A program made the translations under genes and the position numbers. Below are positions 16,625 through 24,926 of a stretch of DNA of 38,120 bases, in pieces (the stretch's first letter is position 1; every line of letters starts with the position of its first letter). The DNA lies in NCBI GenBank assembly GCA_029060755.1, contig JAIDTI010000079.1:1-38120 (forward strand), given 5' to 3'. A model generated the notes under the pieces. It did not search any database, was not told the origin of the DNA, and saw only the letters and a list, made by a program, of their open reading frames with translations. Source of the stretch: Ruminococcus sp. GTDB taxonomy: Bacteria; Bacillota; Clostridia; Oscillospirales; Ruminococcaceae.

Positions 16625-17593
16625 ATGAGCGAAAAAAAGAAAAAGCCGAAAGTACGCAAGAGTGCAGTGAGAATACTGTCAGGAATTGCAGTTATCGTTG
16701 GTATGATAATAGTCTCAAATAATATAATACGAGATACCTCAAAGGTAAGTACGGAAGGTATAACCGAATACATAGGAAACTTTGTTTCAAAAACGAATCC
16801 CCCGACCATACCAAATACAATTAAATATACTGACAAAGAAAATATGCTGTCAGAAGTTGAGGACTCAAGATTTTCAGGATATAAAGAGGGGAAAATCAGT
16901 TCAGACCAACTTTCAGAAGGACTGCTTGTTCTGGCAGATGAAACGCACCCCATTTCAATTGGCGACAATAAAACAATGGTTAAACTTTCTGATTTCAGAA
17001 ATGAATACTATACCGTAAACGGTGGCGAAATCATGCTGAATGAGGAAGCCGCTGAATCACTTAATCTGCTTATGGCTGATTATAAAGAGGAAACAAATCT
17101 TTGTGACTTTGTTGTATATGGTACTACTGATACATATACAGATGCAGGGTCATATTGTCCACGATATTTTCCCGAAAGAGCAACAGGAAACACGATTGAC
17201 CTTGCACTTATTGCATATGGTGAATATCTTGCTTTTGACGGTCTGGACGAGGAAAGCTGGATTATTGACAACTGCTCAAAATACGGATTTGTCCTTACCT
17301 GTCCGGAAGGCAGGGGTGATGATGCTGATTATTGTCCCTGGCATTTTCGCTATGTCGGAAAGCTGAATGCGTCAATAATGAGTGCAAAAAATATGGGTAT
17401 TGATGAGTATGTTGAGTTTCTGAAAACCTACACCGTCGATTCTCCGTACACTCACAAAATGAACGGCAGTACTTATCTGGTTTATACAGTAAAATCAGAG
17501 GGGGAAACAACTACCGCAAAACTGCCGGCAAATGGCAACTATGAAATATCAGGCGACAACAAAGACACATATATAATAAGCTTCAAAAGGTAA
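16625..17593 (+). CDS. M15 family (VanY-like) D,D-carboxypeptidase homologue, probably inactive
   Basis: A 322-residue protein with a basic cytoplasmic start (KKKKPKVRK), one membrane anchor at about 15-33 and an extracytoplasmic VanY-like domain (about 90-270), followed by an extra C-terminal beta-rich tail. VanY enzymes trim the terminal D-Ala of peptidoglycan stems and need a zinc site SxHxxGxAxD plus ExxH. Here the first motif reads P183-E-R-A-T-G-N-T-I-D192, with Arg185 in place of the zinc histidine, and the second reads C237-P-W-H240, with Cys in place of the catalytic glutamate. Only D192 and H240 remain. It may be a peptidoglycan-binding regulator or scaffold. A consensus promoter and a palindrome precede it and a terminator follows. 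Confidence 0.78.
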   Translation: MSEKKKKPKVRKSAVRILSGIAVIVGMIIVSNNIIRDTSKVSTEGITEYIGNFVSKTNPPTIPNTIKYTDKENMLSEVEDSRFSGYKEGKISSDQLSEGLLVLADETHPISIGDNKTMVKLSDFRNEYYTVNGGEIMLNEEAAESLNLLMADYKEETNLCDFVVYGTTDTYTDAGSYCPRYFPERATGNTIDLALIAYGEYLAFDGLDEESWIIDNCSKYGFVLTCPEGRGDDADYCPWHFRYVGKLNASIMSAKNMGIDEYVEFLKTYTVDSPYTHKMNGSTYLVYTVKSEGETTTAKLPANGNYEISGDNKDTYIISFKR

Positions 17594-17600
17594 TTTATGT

Positions 17601-17632
17601 CAGCTCCGTCAATATGATGGGGCTGTTTTTTT
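17601..17632 (+). terminator. terminator after the VanY-like gene
   Basis: CAGCTCCGTC and GATGGGGCTG form a ten-pair stem with two wobble pairs around a five-base loop, followed by a run of eight T. Confidence 0.83.
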
Positions 17633-17678
17633 GTATAATAAAGCAGTTATCAGCATAAAATAATGCAGGGTGATAAAG

Positions 17679-18809
17679 ATGAAAAAAATCTGTATTATTT
17701 TGTCAATTATTATAACTTGCTATATGATTATACCTGCTTATTCATTTGCAGAGGATTATGACGGTGTAAAGTCATATGTCCTGATTGAATCAAGCACGGG
17801 TACTGTTATTGACGAAAAAAATCCGTCTCAAAAGCTGAATGTAGGCTATCTTAGCAAGCTTATGTCACTTCTGCTTATTGCAGAAGATATTGAAACAGGA
17901 AAATACCGTCTTTCAACAGAACTTACAGCATCGCAGTCAGTAACAGATACAAAAGGTTCTGTAATATGGCTTGAATCGGGTGATACAATGACTGTTGAGG
18001 AACTTTTAAAGGCTGTAATTATAGGTAATGCAAATGATGCTATGACAGTTCTTGCGGAAAAATCGGAGCAGAGTATAGAAAATTTTGTAAACCGCATGAA
18101 TACAGAAGCTTTTGATATGGGACTGCGCAATACAGCTTTTTATTCTCCGTATGGTTACTATGATGAGCGTGAATATACTACTGCTTATGATATGGCTGTT
18201 ATATGTTCGCATCTTGTGAAATTTGAGTTTTTGCAGGAGTATTTCAAAACATGGCGTGATTTTGTAAAAGAGGGGAAAACAGAACTTGTCAACGAAAATA
18301 CACTGTCACGCACATATGAAAGGCATATCGGCTTTAAAGCGTGTCATTCTGAACAGTCGGGCTATTGTATTGCAGAGGCAGGCAGAAATGAAAGCGGTAT
18401 ATGTTATATTGCTGTTGTTCTTGGTGCGGAAAATGATGATATTATGCTGAAAAGTGCGAAAAAACTTGTCAATAAGGGATTCAGCGAATATAAGCTGACT
18501 GCAACAATGTTTCCTGATGAAATGCTTATGCCGATAAAGGTGAAAAATGGTACTGATTCAGCCGTTGAAATACACCTGAAAAATCAGTGCAATCTTGTTG
18601 TACCTCGTGGCGTTTCAGAACTTAGTACAGTTGTAGTTATTCCCGAATATCTGACAGCACCATGTAAAGAAGGACAGAAAATAGGCACAGCAGGCTTTTA
18701 CAGTGAGAAAAATCTTGTCTGTGAAATTGATATAGTTACAAGCGAAAGCATGAACGAACTCACATTTGGATTTGTATTCGAAAAAACATTGTTGAATATG
18801 CTGAAATAA
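17679..18809 (+). CDS. DacF/PBP5-like D,D-carboxypeptidase homologue with all three active-site motifs altered
   Basis: A 376-residue secreted protein with an N-terminal signal peptide (cleavage likely after SFA, residue 24) and the peptidase S11 fold, followed by a PBP5-like C-terminal beta domain (about 270-360). The fold is easy to follow: KSYVLIESSTGTVIDEKNP, TMTVEELLKAVI, AFDMGLRNTAFYSPYG, AYDMAVICSHL. Yet the three catalytic motifs are changed: S-x-x-K is Y57-L-S-K60, S-x-N is N117-A-N119, and K-T-G is K220-A-C222. It therefore should not form an acyl-enzyme with D-Ala-D-Ala or penicillin. AGGGTGAT at 17667-17674 favours the ATG at 17679 over an in-frame GTG at 17670. It lies next to a second carboxypeptidase homologue that also lacks its active site. 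Confidence 0.8.
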   Translation: MKKICIILSIIITCYMIIPAYSFAEDYDGVKSYVLIESSTGTVIDEKNPSQKLNVGYLSKLMSLLLIAEDIETGKYRLSTELTASQSVTDTKGSVIWLESGDTMTVEELLKAVIIGNANDAMTVLAEKSEQSIENFVNRMNTEAFDMGLRNTAFYSPYGYYDEREYTTAYDMAVICSHLVKFEFLQEYFKTWRDFVKEGKTELVNENTLSRTYERHIGFKACHSEQSGYCIAEAGRNESGICYIAVVLGAENDDIMLKSAKKLVNKGFSEYKLTATMFPDEMLMPIKVKNGTDSAVEIHLKNQCNLVVPRGVSELSTVVVIPEYLTAPCKEGQKIGTAGFYSEKNLVCEIDIVTSESMNELTFGFVFEKTLLNMLK

Positions 18810-18864
18810 TAGTGTTGATATTTGTTGTAGTCTTACAAAAAACATGATTACTTTATAAAGGTAC

Positions 18865-18893
18865 TTGAAAAATTTTTCATAATATGGTATTAT
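18865..18893 (+). promoter_or_regulatory. promoter of pgi
   Basis: TTGAAA at 18865-18870 and TATTAT at 18888-18893 with a 17-nt spacer, about 55 nt before the pgi start. Confidence 0.7.
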
Positions 18894-18946
18894 TATATAG
18901 ATAATAATGTGCAGATTTATCTGCTGTATTTATGGAGGTTTTTTTA

Positions 18947-20281
18947 ATGTCACTGAAACTTAATACAAAATATCTGAATGACTTTATTAATGCTGACGAA
19001 CTCGCTGGTATAAAACCGCAGGTTGAAGCAGCTGTAAAATCACTTCATGAAAAAACAGGTCTCGGAAATGATTTTCTCGGCTGGGTTAATCTTCCTACTG
19101 ATTACGACAAGGAAGAATTTGCAAGAATAAAAGCTGCTGCTGAAAAAATAAAGAAAAATTCTGATATTCTTATTGTTATCGGAATAGGCGGTTCATATCT
19201 TGGTGCAAGAGCTACAATTGAACTTCTTAAATCTACTCTTTATAACAATGTGAAAAAGGATACACCTGATATTTATTACGTCGGCAACAGCATCAACCCT
19301 ACATATCTTAATACTGTTATTGAACTTTGCAAGGACAAGGATTTTTCTGTAAATGTAATTTCAAAGTCAGGCACAACAACAGAGCCAGCACTTGCTTTCC
19401 GTATCTTTAAGAAAATGGTTGAAGATAAATACGGCAAGGAAGAAGCTAAAAACCGTATCTTTGCCACAACAGACAAGGCAAGAGGAACTCTCAAGAGTCT
19501 TTCAGATACAGAGGGCTATGAAACATTTGTTATCCCTGATGATGTAGGCGGACGTTTCTCCGTTCTTACAGCTGTAGGACTTCTTCCGATTGCTGTAGCT
19601 GGTTGTGATATTGATGCACTTATGAAAGGTGCTGCAAAGGCACAGGCTGATTATTGTGCAGATTTTGACAACAACGACTGCTATAAGTATGCTGCTATCA
19701 GAAATATCCTCTACAGAAAAGGCAAGTCAGTTGAAATGCTCGTTTCATATGACCCTAACTTTGTTATGATGTCTGAATGGTATAAACAGCTTTTCGGTGA
19801 AAGTGAGGGCAAGGACAACAAGGGCATTTTCCCGTCAGCAGCTACTTTCTCAACAGACTTACACTCAATGGGTCAGTATATTCAGGACGGCGCAAGAATT
19901 TTATTTGAAACTGTTGTTGACATAAAGAATCCGAAGACAGACCTTTTCCTTGAAACAGATGCAGAAAATCTTGACGGACTTAATTTCCTTACAAATCAGA
20001 ATATGTCCGTTGTAAACCGCAAGGCTTTTGAAGGAACTGTTCTTGCACATACAGAGGGCGGTGTTCCTAACATTATCCTTGAACTTGACGACACAACAGA
20101 AGAAAGCGTTGGTTATATGATTTACTTCTTTGAAAAGGCTTGTGCTGTTTCGGGCTATGTTCTTGGTGTAAACCCATTCAATCAGCCAGGTGTTGAGAGT
20201 TATAAGTCAAATATGTTTGCACTTCTCGGCAAGCCGGGTTATGAGGGTGCAAAGGCTGAACTTGAAGCAAAACTCGGTTAA
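18947..20281 (+). CDS. pgi: glucose-6-phosphate isomerase
   Basis: A 444-residue Pgi of the short bacterial type. Family signatures are [13 protein letters not shown] with the phosphate-binding loop (near residues 75-87), [16 protein letters not shown] (about 139-154), [14 protein letters not shown] and the C-terminal [12 protein letters not shown] with the catalytic lysine. It interconverts glucose 6-phosphate and fructose 6-phosphate in the cytoplasm. GGAGG at 18934-18938 sets the start at the ATG at 18947, not at an in-frame ATG at 18932. The gene has its own promoter and is followed by a small P-loop gene. Confidence 0.97.
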   Translation: MSLKLNTKYLNDFINADELAGIKPQVEAAVKSLHEKTGLGNDFLGWVNLPTDYDKEEFARIKAAAEKIKKNSDILIVIGIGGSYLGARATIELLKSTLYNNVKKDTPDIYYVGNSINPTYLNTVIELCKDKDFSVNVISKSGTTTEPALAFRIFKKMVEDKYGKEEAKNRIFATTDKARGTLKSLSDTEGYETFVIPDDVGGRFSVLTAVGLLPIAVAGCDIDALMKGAAKAQADYCADFDNNDCYKYAAIRNILYRKGKSVEMLVSYDPNFVMMSEWYKQLFGESEGKDNKGIFPSAATFSTDLHSMGQYIQDGARILFETVVDIKNPKTDLFLETDAENLDGLNFLTNQNMSVVNRKAFEGTVLAHTEGGVPNIILELDDTTEESVGYMIYFFEKACAVSGYVLGVNPFNQPGVESYKSNMFALLGKPGYEGAKAELEAKLG

Positions 20282-20311
20282 TCCGATTTGCAATAAATTT
20301 AACAAATAATA

Positions 20312-20330
20312 CTGTCTTTATCAAAGACAG
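20312..20330 (+). promoter_or_regulatory. perfect hairpin directly before a ribosome binding site
   Basis: CTGTCTTT and AAAGACAG pair perfectly around a three-base loop. The stem ends at 20330, and the AAAGGAG ribosome binding site of the next gene begins at 20331. There is no T run. It could mark an mRNA processing or stability boundary between pgi and the P-loop gene, or modulate translation start. Confidence 0.55.
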
Positions 20331-20343
20331 AAAGGAGAAAATA

Positions 20344-20751
20344 ATGATTAAGCTTATTCCAGGTAAAAAGGGTACAGGCAAAACAAAGATTCTTATTGAC
20401 CATATCAATGAGGCTTCAAAGTCCTCAAACGGTAGCGTTGTATGCGTTGAAAAAGGTTCAACTGTAAGATATTCTATCAGCCGTAAAGTAAGATGGTGCG
20501 ATACAGAGTATTATAAAGTTGAGGGATATGACGCATTTTATGGCTTTATTGCCGGACTTCTTGCAAGCAACTATGATATTACTGACATTTATGTTGACGG
20601 TATCTTCAAAATCGGTGGCAGAGATTATAATGCTTTCGGTGAAATGCTTGAAAAATTAGACAAGCTTACAGCAGACGACTCTACTGTTACATTCACTGTT
20701 TCTGCTGATGTCAGCGAACTTACAGAAAACGTAAAACAGTTTATCAAGTAA
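20344..20751 (+). CDS. small P-loop protein of unknown function
   Basis: A 135-residue soluble protein. A Walker A motif (PGKKGTGKTK, residues 6-15) stands right at the N-terminus and a hydrophobic strand with an acidic end (ITDIYVDGIFKI) may act as Walker B. It is much shorter than usual ATPases, so it looks like a minimal nucleotide-binding domain. Related clostridial proteins are often labelled as twitching-motility or PilT-like, which this sequence does not justify. AAAGGAG lies 6 nt before the ATG. It follows pgi by about 60 nt with a hairpin between them, so it is probably in the same transcript. Confidence 0.75.
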   Translation: MIKLIPGKKGTGKTKILIDHINEASKSSNGSVVCVEKGSTVRYSISRKVRWCDTEYYKVEGYDAFYGFIAGLLASNYDITDIYVDGIFKIGGRDYNAFGEMLEKLDKLTADDSTVTFTVSADVSELTENVKQFIK

Positions 20752-20777
20752 TTTTTTGAAAAATTCTCAATTAGCTA

Positions 20778-20806
20778 TTGACATATTAAGTCAATTGGTG
20801 TATAAT
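20778..20806 (+). promoter_or_regulatory. promoter of the DUF177-rpmF operon with embedded inverted repeat
   Basis: TTGACA at 20778-20783 and TATAAT at 20801-20806 with a 17-nt spacer. ATTGAC (20777-20782) and GTCAAT (20790-20795) form a 6-bp inverted repeat that covers the -35 box, a position suited to a repressor site. Confidence 0.85.
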
Positions 20807-20841
20807 TAGGATTGTAATGCTCTTAAAGGAAATTTTTTGTT

Positions 20842-21297
20842 ATGAAGATTAATTTAAAACAACTTTTCAGTATCACGGGAGAGTCTAAAGATATTGATTA
20901 TAAAATTGAAGTGGACGAGCTTTCAGAAATAAAAGGTTACACTTTCAGTACGCCTGTTTCTGTAAAAGGCAGAATCTATAACAAAGCGGACGTTGTATAC
21001 TTGAAATTTTCGCTTGATTTTGCTTTGCTTATAACCTGTGACAGATGCTTGAAAGAAATGGTGAGAGATTATCATTTTGACTGTGAGCATATTGTTGTTC
21101 CTTATGTCAGCGGTGATAATGATGAATATATCGTTGCAGACGGTGAGAGCATTGAACTGAATGAAATTGCAGTGACTGATTTGCTTTTACAGTTACCAAC
21201 AAAAAATCTCTGCAAAGATGATTGTAAGGGATTGTGTATGGTCTGTGGCTGTGATTTAAACGAATCAACCTGCGAACATCAAACATCTGAGTTGTGA
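20842..21297 (+). CDS. DUF177 (YceD-family) protein
   Basis: A 151-residue protein of the YceD/DUF177 family, almost always encoded next to rpmF and linked to 23S rRNA accumulation or ribosome assembly in bacteria and plants. Four cysteine positions near the end (CKDDCKGLCMVCGCDLN) and LITCDRCL in the middle suggest a metal site, as in many clostridial members. The gene starts at the ATG at 20842 with an AAGGAA site upstream and is followed after 26 nt by rpmF. Confidence 0.9.
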   Translation: MKINLKQLFSITGESKDIDYKIEVDELSEIKGYTFSTPVSVKGRIYNKADVVYLKFSLDFALLITCDRCLKEMVRDYHFDCEHIVVPYVSGDNDEYIVADGESIELNEIAVTDLLLQLPTKNLCKDDCKGLCMVCGCDLNESTCEHQTSEL

Positions 21298-21323
21298 AAC
21301 TCGTTAATTAAGGAGGTGCAAAA

Positions 21324-21509
21324 ATGGCTGTACCAAAGAGAAAAACTTCCAAAGCAAGACGTGACAAAAGACGTTCTTCTGTATGGAAGCTTGATACACC
21401 CGCAATGTCCAAATGCGATAACTGCGGTGCTTTCAAAGCTCCGCATAAGGTTTGCAAGAACTGCGGATTCTATAAGGGCGTAAAGGTTCTTAACCTCGAC
21501 GCTGAATAA
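21324..21509 (+). CDS. rpmF: 50S ribosomal protein L32
   Basis: A 61-residue L32. It begins MAVPKRKTSKARRDKRRS, and carries the zinc ribbon C31-D-N-C34 … C44-K-N-C47, so it is the zinc-binding C+ form. A strong AAGGAGGTG site lies just before the ATG at 21324. A terminator follows at 21534. Confidence 0.97.
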   Translation: MAVPKRKTSKARRDKRRSSVWKLDTPAMSKCDNCGAFKAPHKVCKNCGFYKGVKVLNLDAE

Positions 21510-21533
21510 TCGGCTGATTTCCGATACATGAGG

Positions 21534-21566
21534 AGGAGAGGAGGTTATAACTTTCTCTCCTTTTTA
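21534..21566 (+). terminator. terminator after rpmF, possibly leaky
   Basis: AGGAGAGGAGG and CTTTCTCTCCT pair over 11 positions (one wobble) around TTATAA, followed by five T. No promoter is visible between it and the next gene at 21585, so read-through may feed the downstream operon. Confidence 0.75.
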
Positions 21567-21584
21567 TTATTACAGGAGAAAGAT

Positions 21585-22883
21585 ATGATTAAAATAAAAA
21601 GTGTTGCTGTAGGCTCTCCTGCTTTTATAGTCGGAATCAGAGAGGGCGATTTGCTGGCAGAAATTAACGGACGTGAAATAAAAGACGTTATCGACTATAT
21701 GTACTATGCAAGTGAGGAAAATCTTATACTTGAAATTATCAGAAACAACGAAAAACTCACTTTCAGCATTGAAAAAGACGAATATGACGATTTAGGCATA
21801 GAATCAGATACTTTTCTTATGGATAAGAAACAGAGATGCAGTAATAAGTGCATTTTCTGTTTTATCGACCAGATGCCCCCTAATATGCGTGAAACACTTT
21901 ATTTCAAAGATGATGATACAAGACTTTCTTTCCTACAGGGAAATTATGTTACACTGACAAATCTTGAACAGGAAGATATTGACAGAATAATTGAAATGAA
22001 ACTGAATATCAATGTATCAGTTCATACAACAAATCCTGAACTTCGTGTGAAGATGATGAAAAATAAATTTGCAGGTGAAAAACTTAAATATCTTAAACAG
22101 ATGACAGACGGCGGAATCAGGCTTAATTGTCAGATAGTGTGCTGTCCTCACCTCAATGACAACGCTGAACTTGAACGCACACTCACTGATTTAGGAAATC
22201 TTATGCCGAATATCGACAGCATTGCTGTTGTCCCTGTCGGAGTTACAAAATACCGTGAGGGGCTTTATCCGCTGACTTGTTTTGACAAAGACGGCGCAGG
22301 GAAAACTATTGACATTATCGAATCATACCAGAATATTTTCCGTGAAAAGTATGGCAGACGTGTAGTATTTCCGTCGGACGAATTTTTTATTATTGCAAAA
22401 CGTGAATTGCCTGATGCTGAATATTATGAAGATTATCCGCAGTACGAAAACGGCGTGGGAATGATTCGTTCGCTTATTGATGAGTTTACAGATGCACTTG
22501 AATTGGCTGAATATACGGGCGGTGAACGTCATGTATCAATAGCAACAGGCTATATTGCCTATGAAACTATGTGCAGACTTGCAAAAATGGCAGAAGATAA
22601 ATTTTCGGAGCTTAAATGCGATGTATACTGTATACGCAATGATTTTTTCGGTGAGACTATTACTGTAACAGGACTTATAACAGCGCAGGATTTAATTGCA
22701 CAGCTTAAAGGAAAAAATATCGGCAGTGAGTTGCTTATATCCTCATCAATGCTTATGCGTGACAGTGAAATTTTTCTTGATGATTTGACAGTGGCAGACG
22801 TTGAAAATGAACTGAATGTAAAAATAATATGTACGGATAATGACGGATATGGACTTCTTGATGTTGTCATTGGAATGAATTAA
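21585..22883 (+). CDS. DUF512 protein with PDZ and radical-SAM-like domains
   Basis: A 432-residue protein of the clostridial DUF512 family. An N-terminal PDZ-like domain (residues 1-65, with GSPAFIVGIREGDLLAEING) is followed by a radical-SAM-like region with the cysteine triad C85-x3-C89-x2-C92 in CSNKCIFCF, then the DUF512 domain from about residue 270. It may be an Fe-S radical enzyme of unknown substrate. It usually sits next to der, as here. The start is the ATG at 21585 after AGGAGA; an ATG at 21528 in frame would place the rpmF terminator inside the coding region. Confidence 0.9.
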   Translation: MIKIKSVAVGSPAFIVGIREGDLLAEINGREIKDVIDYMYYASEENLILEIIRNNEKLTFSIEKDEYDDLGIESDTFLMDKKQRCSNKCIFCFIDQMPPNMRETLYFKDDDTRLSFLQGNYVTLTNLEQEDIDRIIEMKLNINVSVHTTNPELRVKMMKNKFAGEKLKYLKQMTDGGIRLNCQIVCCPHLNDNAELERTLTDLGNLMPNIDSIAVVPVGVTKYREGLYPLTCFDKDGAGKTIDIIESYQNIFREKYGRRVVFPSDEFFIIAKRELPDAEYYEDYPQYENGVGMIRSLIDEFTDALELAEYTGGERHVSIATGYIAYETMCRLAKMAEDKFSELKCDVYCIRNDFFGETITVTGLITAQDLIAQLKGKNIGSELLISSSMLMRDSEIFLDDLTVADVENELNVKIICTDNDGYGLLDVVIGMN

Positions 22884-22905
22884 AATAAAGAGAGGAGAAG
22901 ATAAA

Positions 22906-24234
22906 ATGGCATTACCAATAGTTGCGGTTGTGGGGCGTCCTAACGTGGGCAAATCCACACTTTTCAATAAGCTTATCGGACAAAGACTGTCTATTGTTGA
23001 AGATACACCGGGTGTTACAAGAGACAGAATCTATTCTAAATGCGAATGGCGTGGCAAAGAGTTTATGGTTGTCGATACAGGCGGAATTGAGCCTGAAAGT
23101 GATGATGTTATTCTTTCGCAGATGCGCAGACAGTCTGAACTTGCTATAGAAAAAGCTGATGTAATAATTCTTGTAACTGATATAAGATGCGGTGTTACTG
23201 CTGATGATTATGCGGTTGCGGATATGTTGCAGAAAAGCGGAAAACCAGTTATATTATGTGTAAATAAGGTTGACAGTCTGGGCGAACCGCCTCTTGAACT
23301 CTATGAGTTCTACAATCTCGGACTTGGCGACCCTTACCCTGTTTCATCTGTACACGGTCACGGCACTGGTGATATGCTTGACGAAGTTTACAAGTATCTC
23401 CCAAACGGTGAGGAGCAGAAATATGATGATGACTATATAAAAGTTGCTGTAATCGGCAAGCCAAATGCGGGCAAATCGTCGCTTATCAATAAAATTGCAG
23501 GCGAGGAGCGTGTGATTGTCTCTGATATTGCAGGAACTACGAGAGATTCAACAGATACTGTAATTGAAAATGAATACGGAAAATTTGTATTTATAGATAC
23601 GGCAGGCATACGCAAAAAATCAAAAGTTACCGAAAAAGTAGAGCATTTCAGCGTACTCCGTGCATATATGGCGGTTGACCGTGCAGACGTATGTGTGATA
23701 ATGCTTGATGCTACAGAGGGATTCACTGAACAGGATTCAAAAGTTGCAGGATATGCACATGAACAGGGAAAAGCCTGTGTTGTTGCAGTTAATAAGTGGG
23801 ATTTAGTTGAAAAAAATGACAGGACTATGCAGGAGTTCCGCACAAAGCTTGAAAATGATTTCAGCTTTATGTCATATGTTCCGTTTGTATTTATTTCCGC
23901 AAAAACAGGACAGAGAATTGACAAACTGTATGAGTTGATTAAATATACAAACGAACAGAACAGTATGAGAATATCAACAGGAATGTTAAATGATGTTCTT
24001 GCATATGCTACTACAAGAGTACAGCCACCGTCCGACAAAGGCAGACGACTTAAAATTTACTATATGACACAACCGTCAACAAAACCGCCTACTTTTGTAA
24101 CTTTTGTAAATAAAGCTGATTTATTCCATTTCTCTTACAAAAGATATATCGAAAATCAGATTCGCTCAACATTCGGACTTGAGGGAACATCTGTCCGCTT
24201 TATTGTACGTGAAAGAGGAGGAAATGAAAAATAA
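22906..24234 (+). CDS. der: ribosome biogenesis GTPase Der (EngA)
   Basis: A 442-residue protein with two tandem GTPase domains and a C-terminal KH-like domain. G1 motifs are GRPNVGKST (residues 9-17) and GKPNAGKSS (about 184-192); G3 motifs DTGG and DTAG and G4 motifs NKVD and NKWD are present. Der is essential for 50S subunit assembly. Length is normal. The stop overlaps the plsY start by one base (TAATG), coupling translation. Confidence 0.97.
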   Translation: MALPIVAVVGRPNVGKSTLFNKLIGQRLSIVEDTPGVTRDRIYSKCEWRGKEFMVVDTGGIEPESDDVILSQMRRQSELAIEKADVIILVTDIRCGVTADDYAVADMLQKSGKPVILCVNKVDSLGEPPLELYEFYNLGLGDPYPVSSVHGHGTGDMLDEVYKYLPNGEEQKYDDDYIKVAVIGKPNAGKSSLINKIAGEERVIVSDIAGTTRDSTDTVIENEYGKFVFIDTAGIRKKSKVTEKVEHFSVLRAYMAVDRADVCVIMLDATEGFTEQDSKVAGYAHEQGKACVVAVNKWDLVEKNDRTMQEFRTKLENDFSFMSYVPFVFISAKTGQRIDKLYELIKYTNEQNSMRISTGMLNDVLAYATTRVQPPSDKGRRLKIYYMTQPSTKPPTFVTFVNKADLFHFSYKRYIENQIRSTFGLEGTSVRFIVRERGGNEK

Positions 24235-24905
24235 TGAAAGTTTTACTTGCAATTTTACTTGCGGTTTTATTCGGCTATTTTCTGGGAAGTCTCAATTTTG
24301 CTATAATTGTTGTCAAGCTTATGAAAGGCAAGGACATTCGCACAATGGGAAGCAAAAATGCAGGACTTACAAATACATTTCGCTGTTGTGGAAAATCATG
24401 TGCCTTACTTACGCTCATAGGCGATTTGGGAAAAGGTGTTCTTGCTGTATGGCTTTCAAGACTTATTGCACTTAAACTTGAAGCGGGCATACAGCCTGAC
24501 AATGACGTGCTTTATATAGGATTTATTGCTGGATTCTTTGCAATTATCGGTCACATTTATCCGATATATTATAATTTCAAAGGCGGAAAAGGTGTTCTTG
24601 TCGGAGTTTCGGCATTTCTTATAATTGAGCCACGGGTTTTTCTTGCATTGATTATTATTTTTGCTGTTATGCTTGCATTGTCAAAATATGTTTCGCTTGC
24701 ATCAATTATAGCAACCGCTTATTGTCCGCTTGCAATATTCCTCATGTCGCTTATTGTTGACAATAATACATTTATAAGAAGTATTATCTATACACTTATG
24801 AGTATTCCAATGGCAATAGTTATAATATATATGCACCGCAGTAATATTGAACGTCTCAAAAATGGAACAGAATCAAAGTTTACATTTAAATCAAAAGCAA
24901 AATAG
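24234..24905 (+). CDS. plsY: glycerol-3-phosphate acyltransferase PlsY
   Basis: A 223-residue membrane protein with about five helices. Conserved PlsY loops are visible: GSLNFAIIV, MGSKNAGLTNTFR (usually GSGNxGAxNxxR), GHIYPIYYNFKGGKGV and the C-terminal HRSNIERL. It acylates glycerol 3-phosphate with acyl-phosphate, the first step of phospholipid synthesis. The next gene, gpsA, makes its substrate, so the pair forms a lipid module inside the operon. Confidence 0.95.
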   Translation: MKVLLAILLAVLFGYFLGSLNFAIIVVKLMKGKDIRTMGSKNAGLTNTFRCCGKSCALLTLIGDLGKGVLAVWLSRLIALKLEAGIQPDNDVLYIGFIAGFFAIIGHIYPIYYNFKGGKGVLVGVSAFLIIEPRVFLALIIIFAVMLALSKYVSLASIIATAYCPLAIFLMSLIVDNNTFIRSIIYTLMSIPMAIVIIYMHRSNIERLKNGTESKFTFKSKAK

Positions 24906-24926
24906 TGACATAAGGAGGGGTATTCA

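Noticed and set aside
16625..17593. Vancomycin resistance gene vanY
   Set aside because: Key zinc and catalytic residues are missing and no vanR/S/H/A/X genes are nearby.
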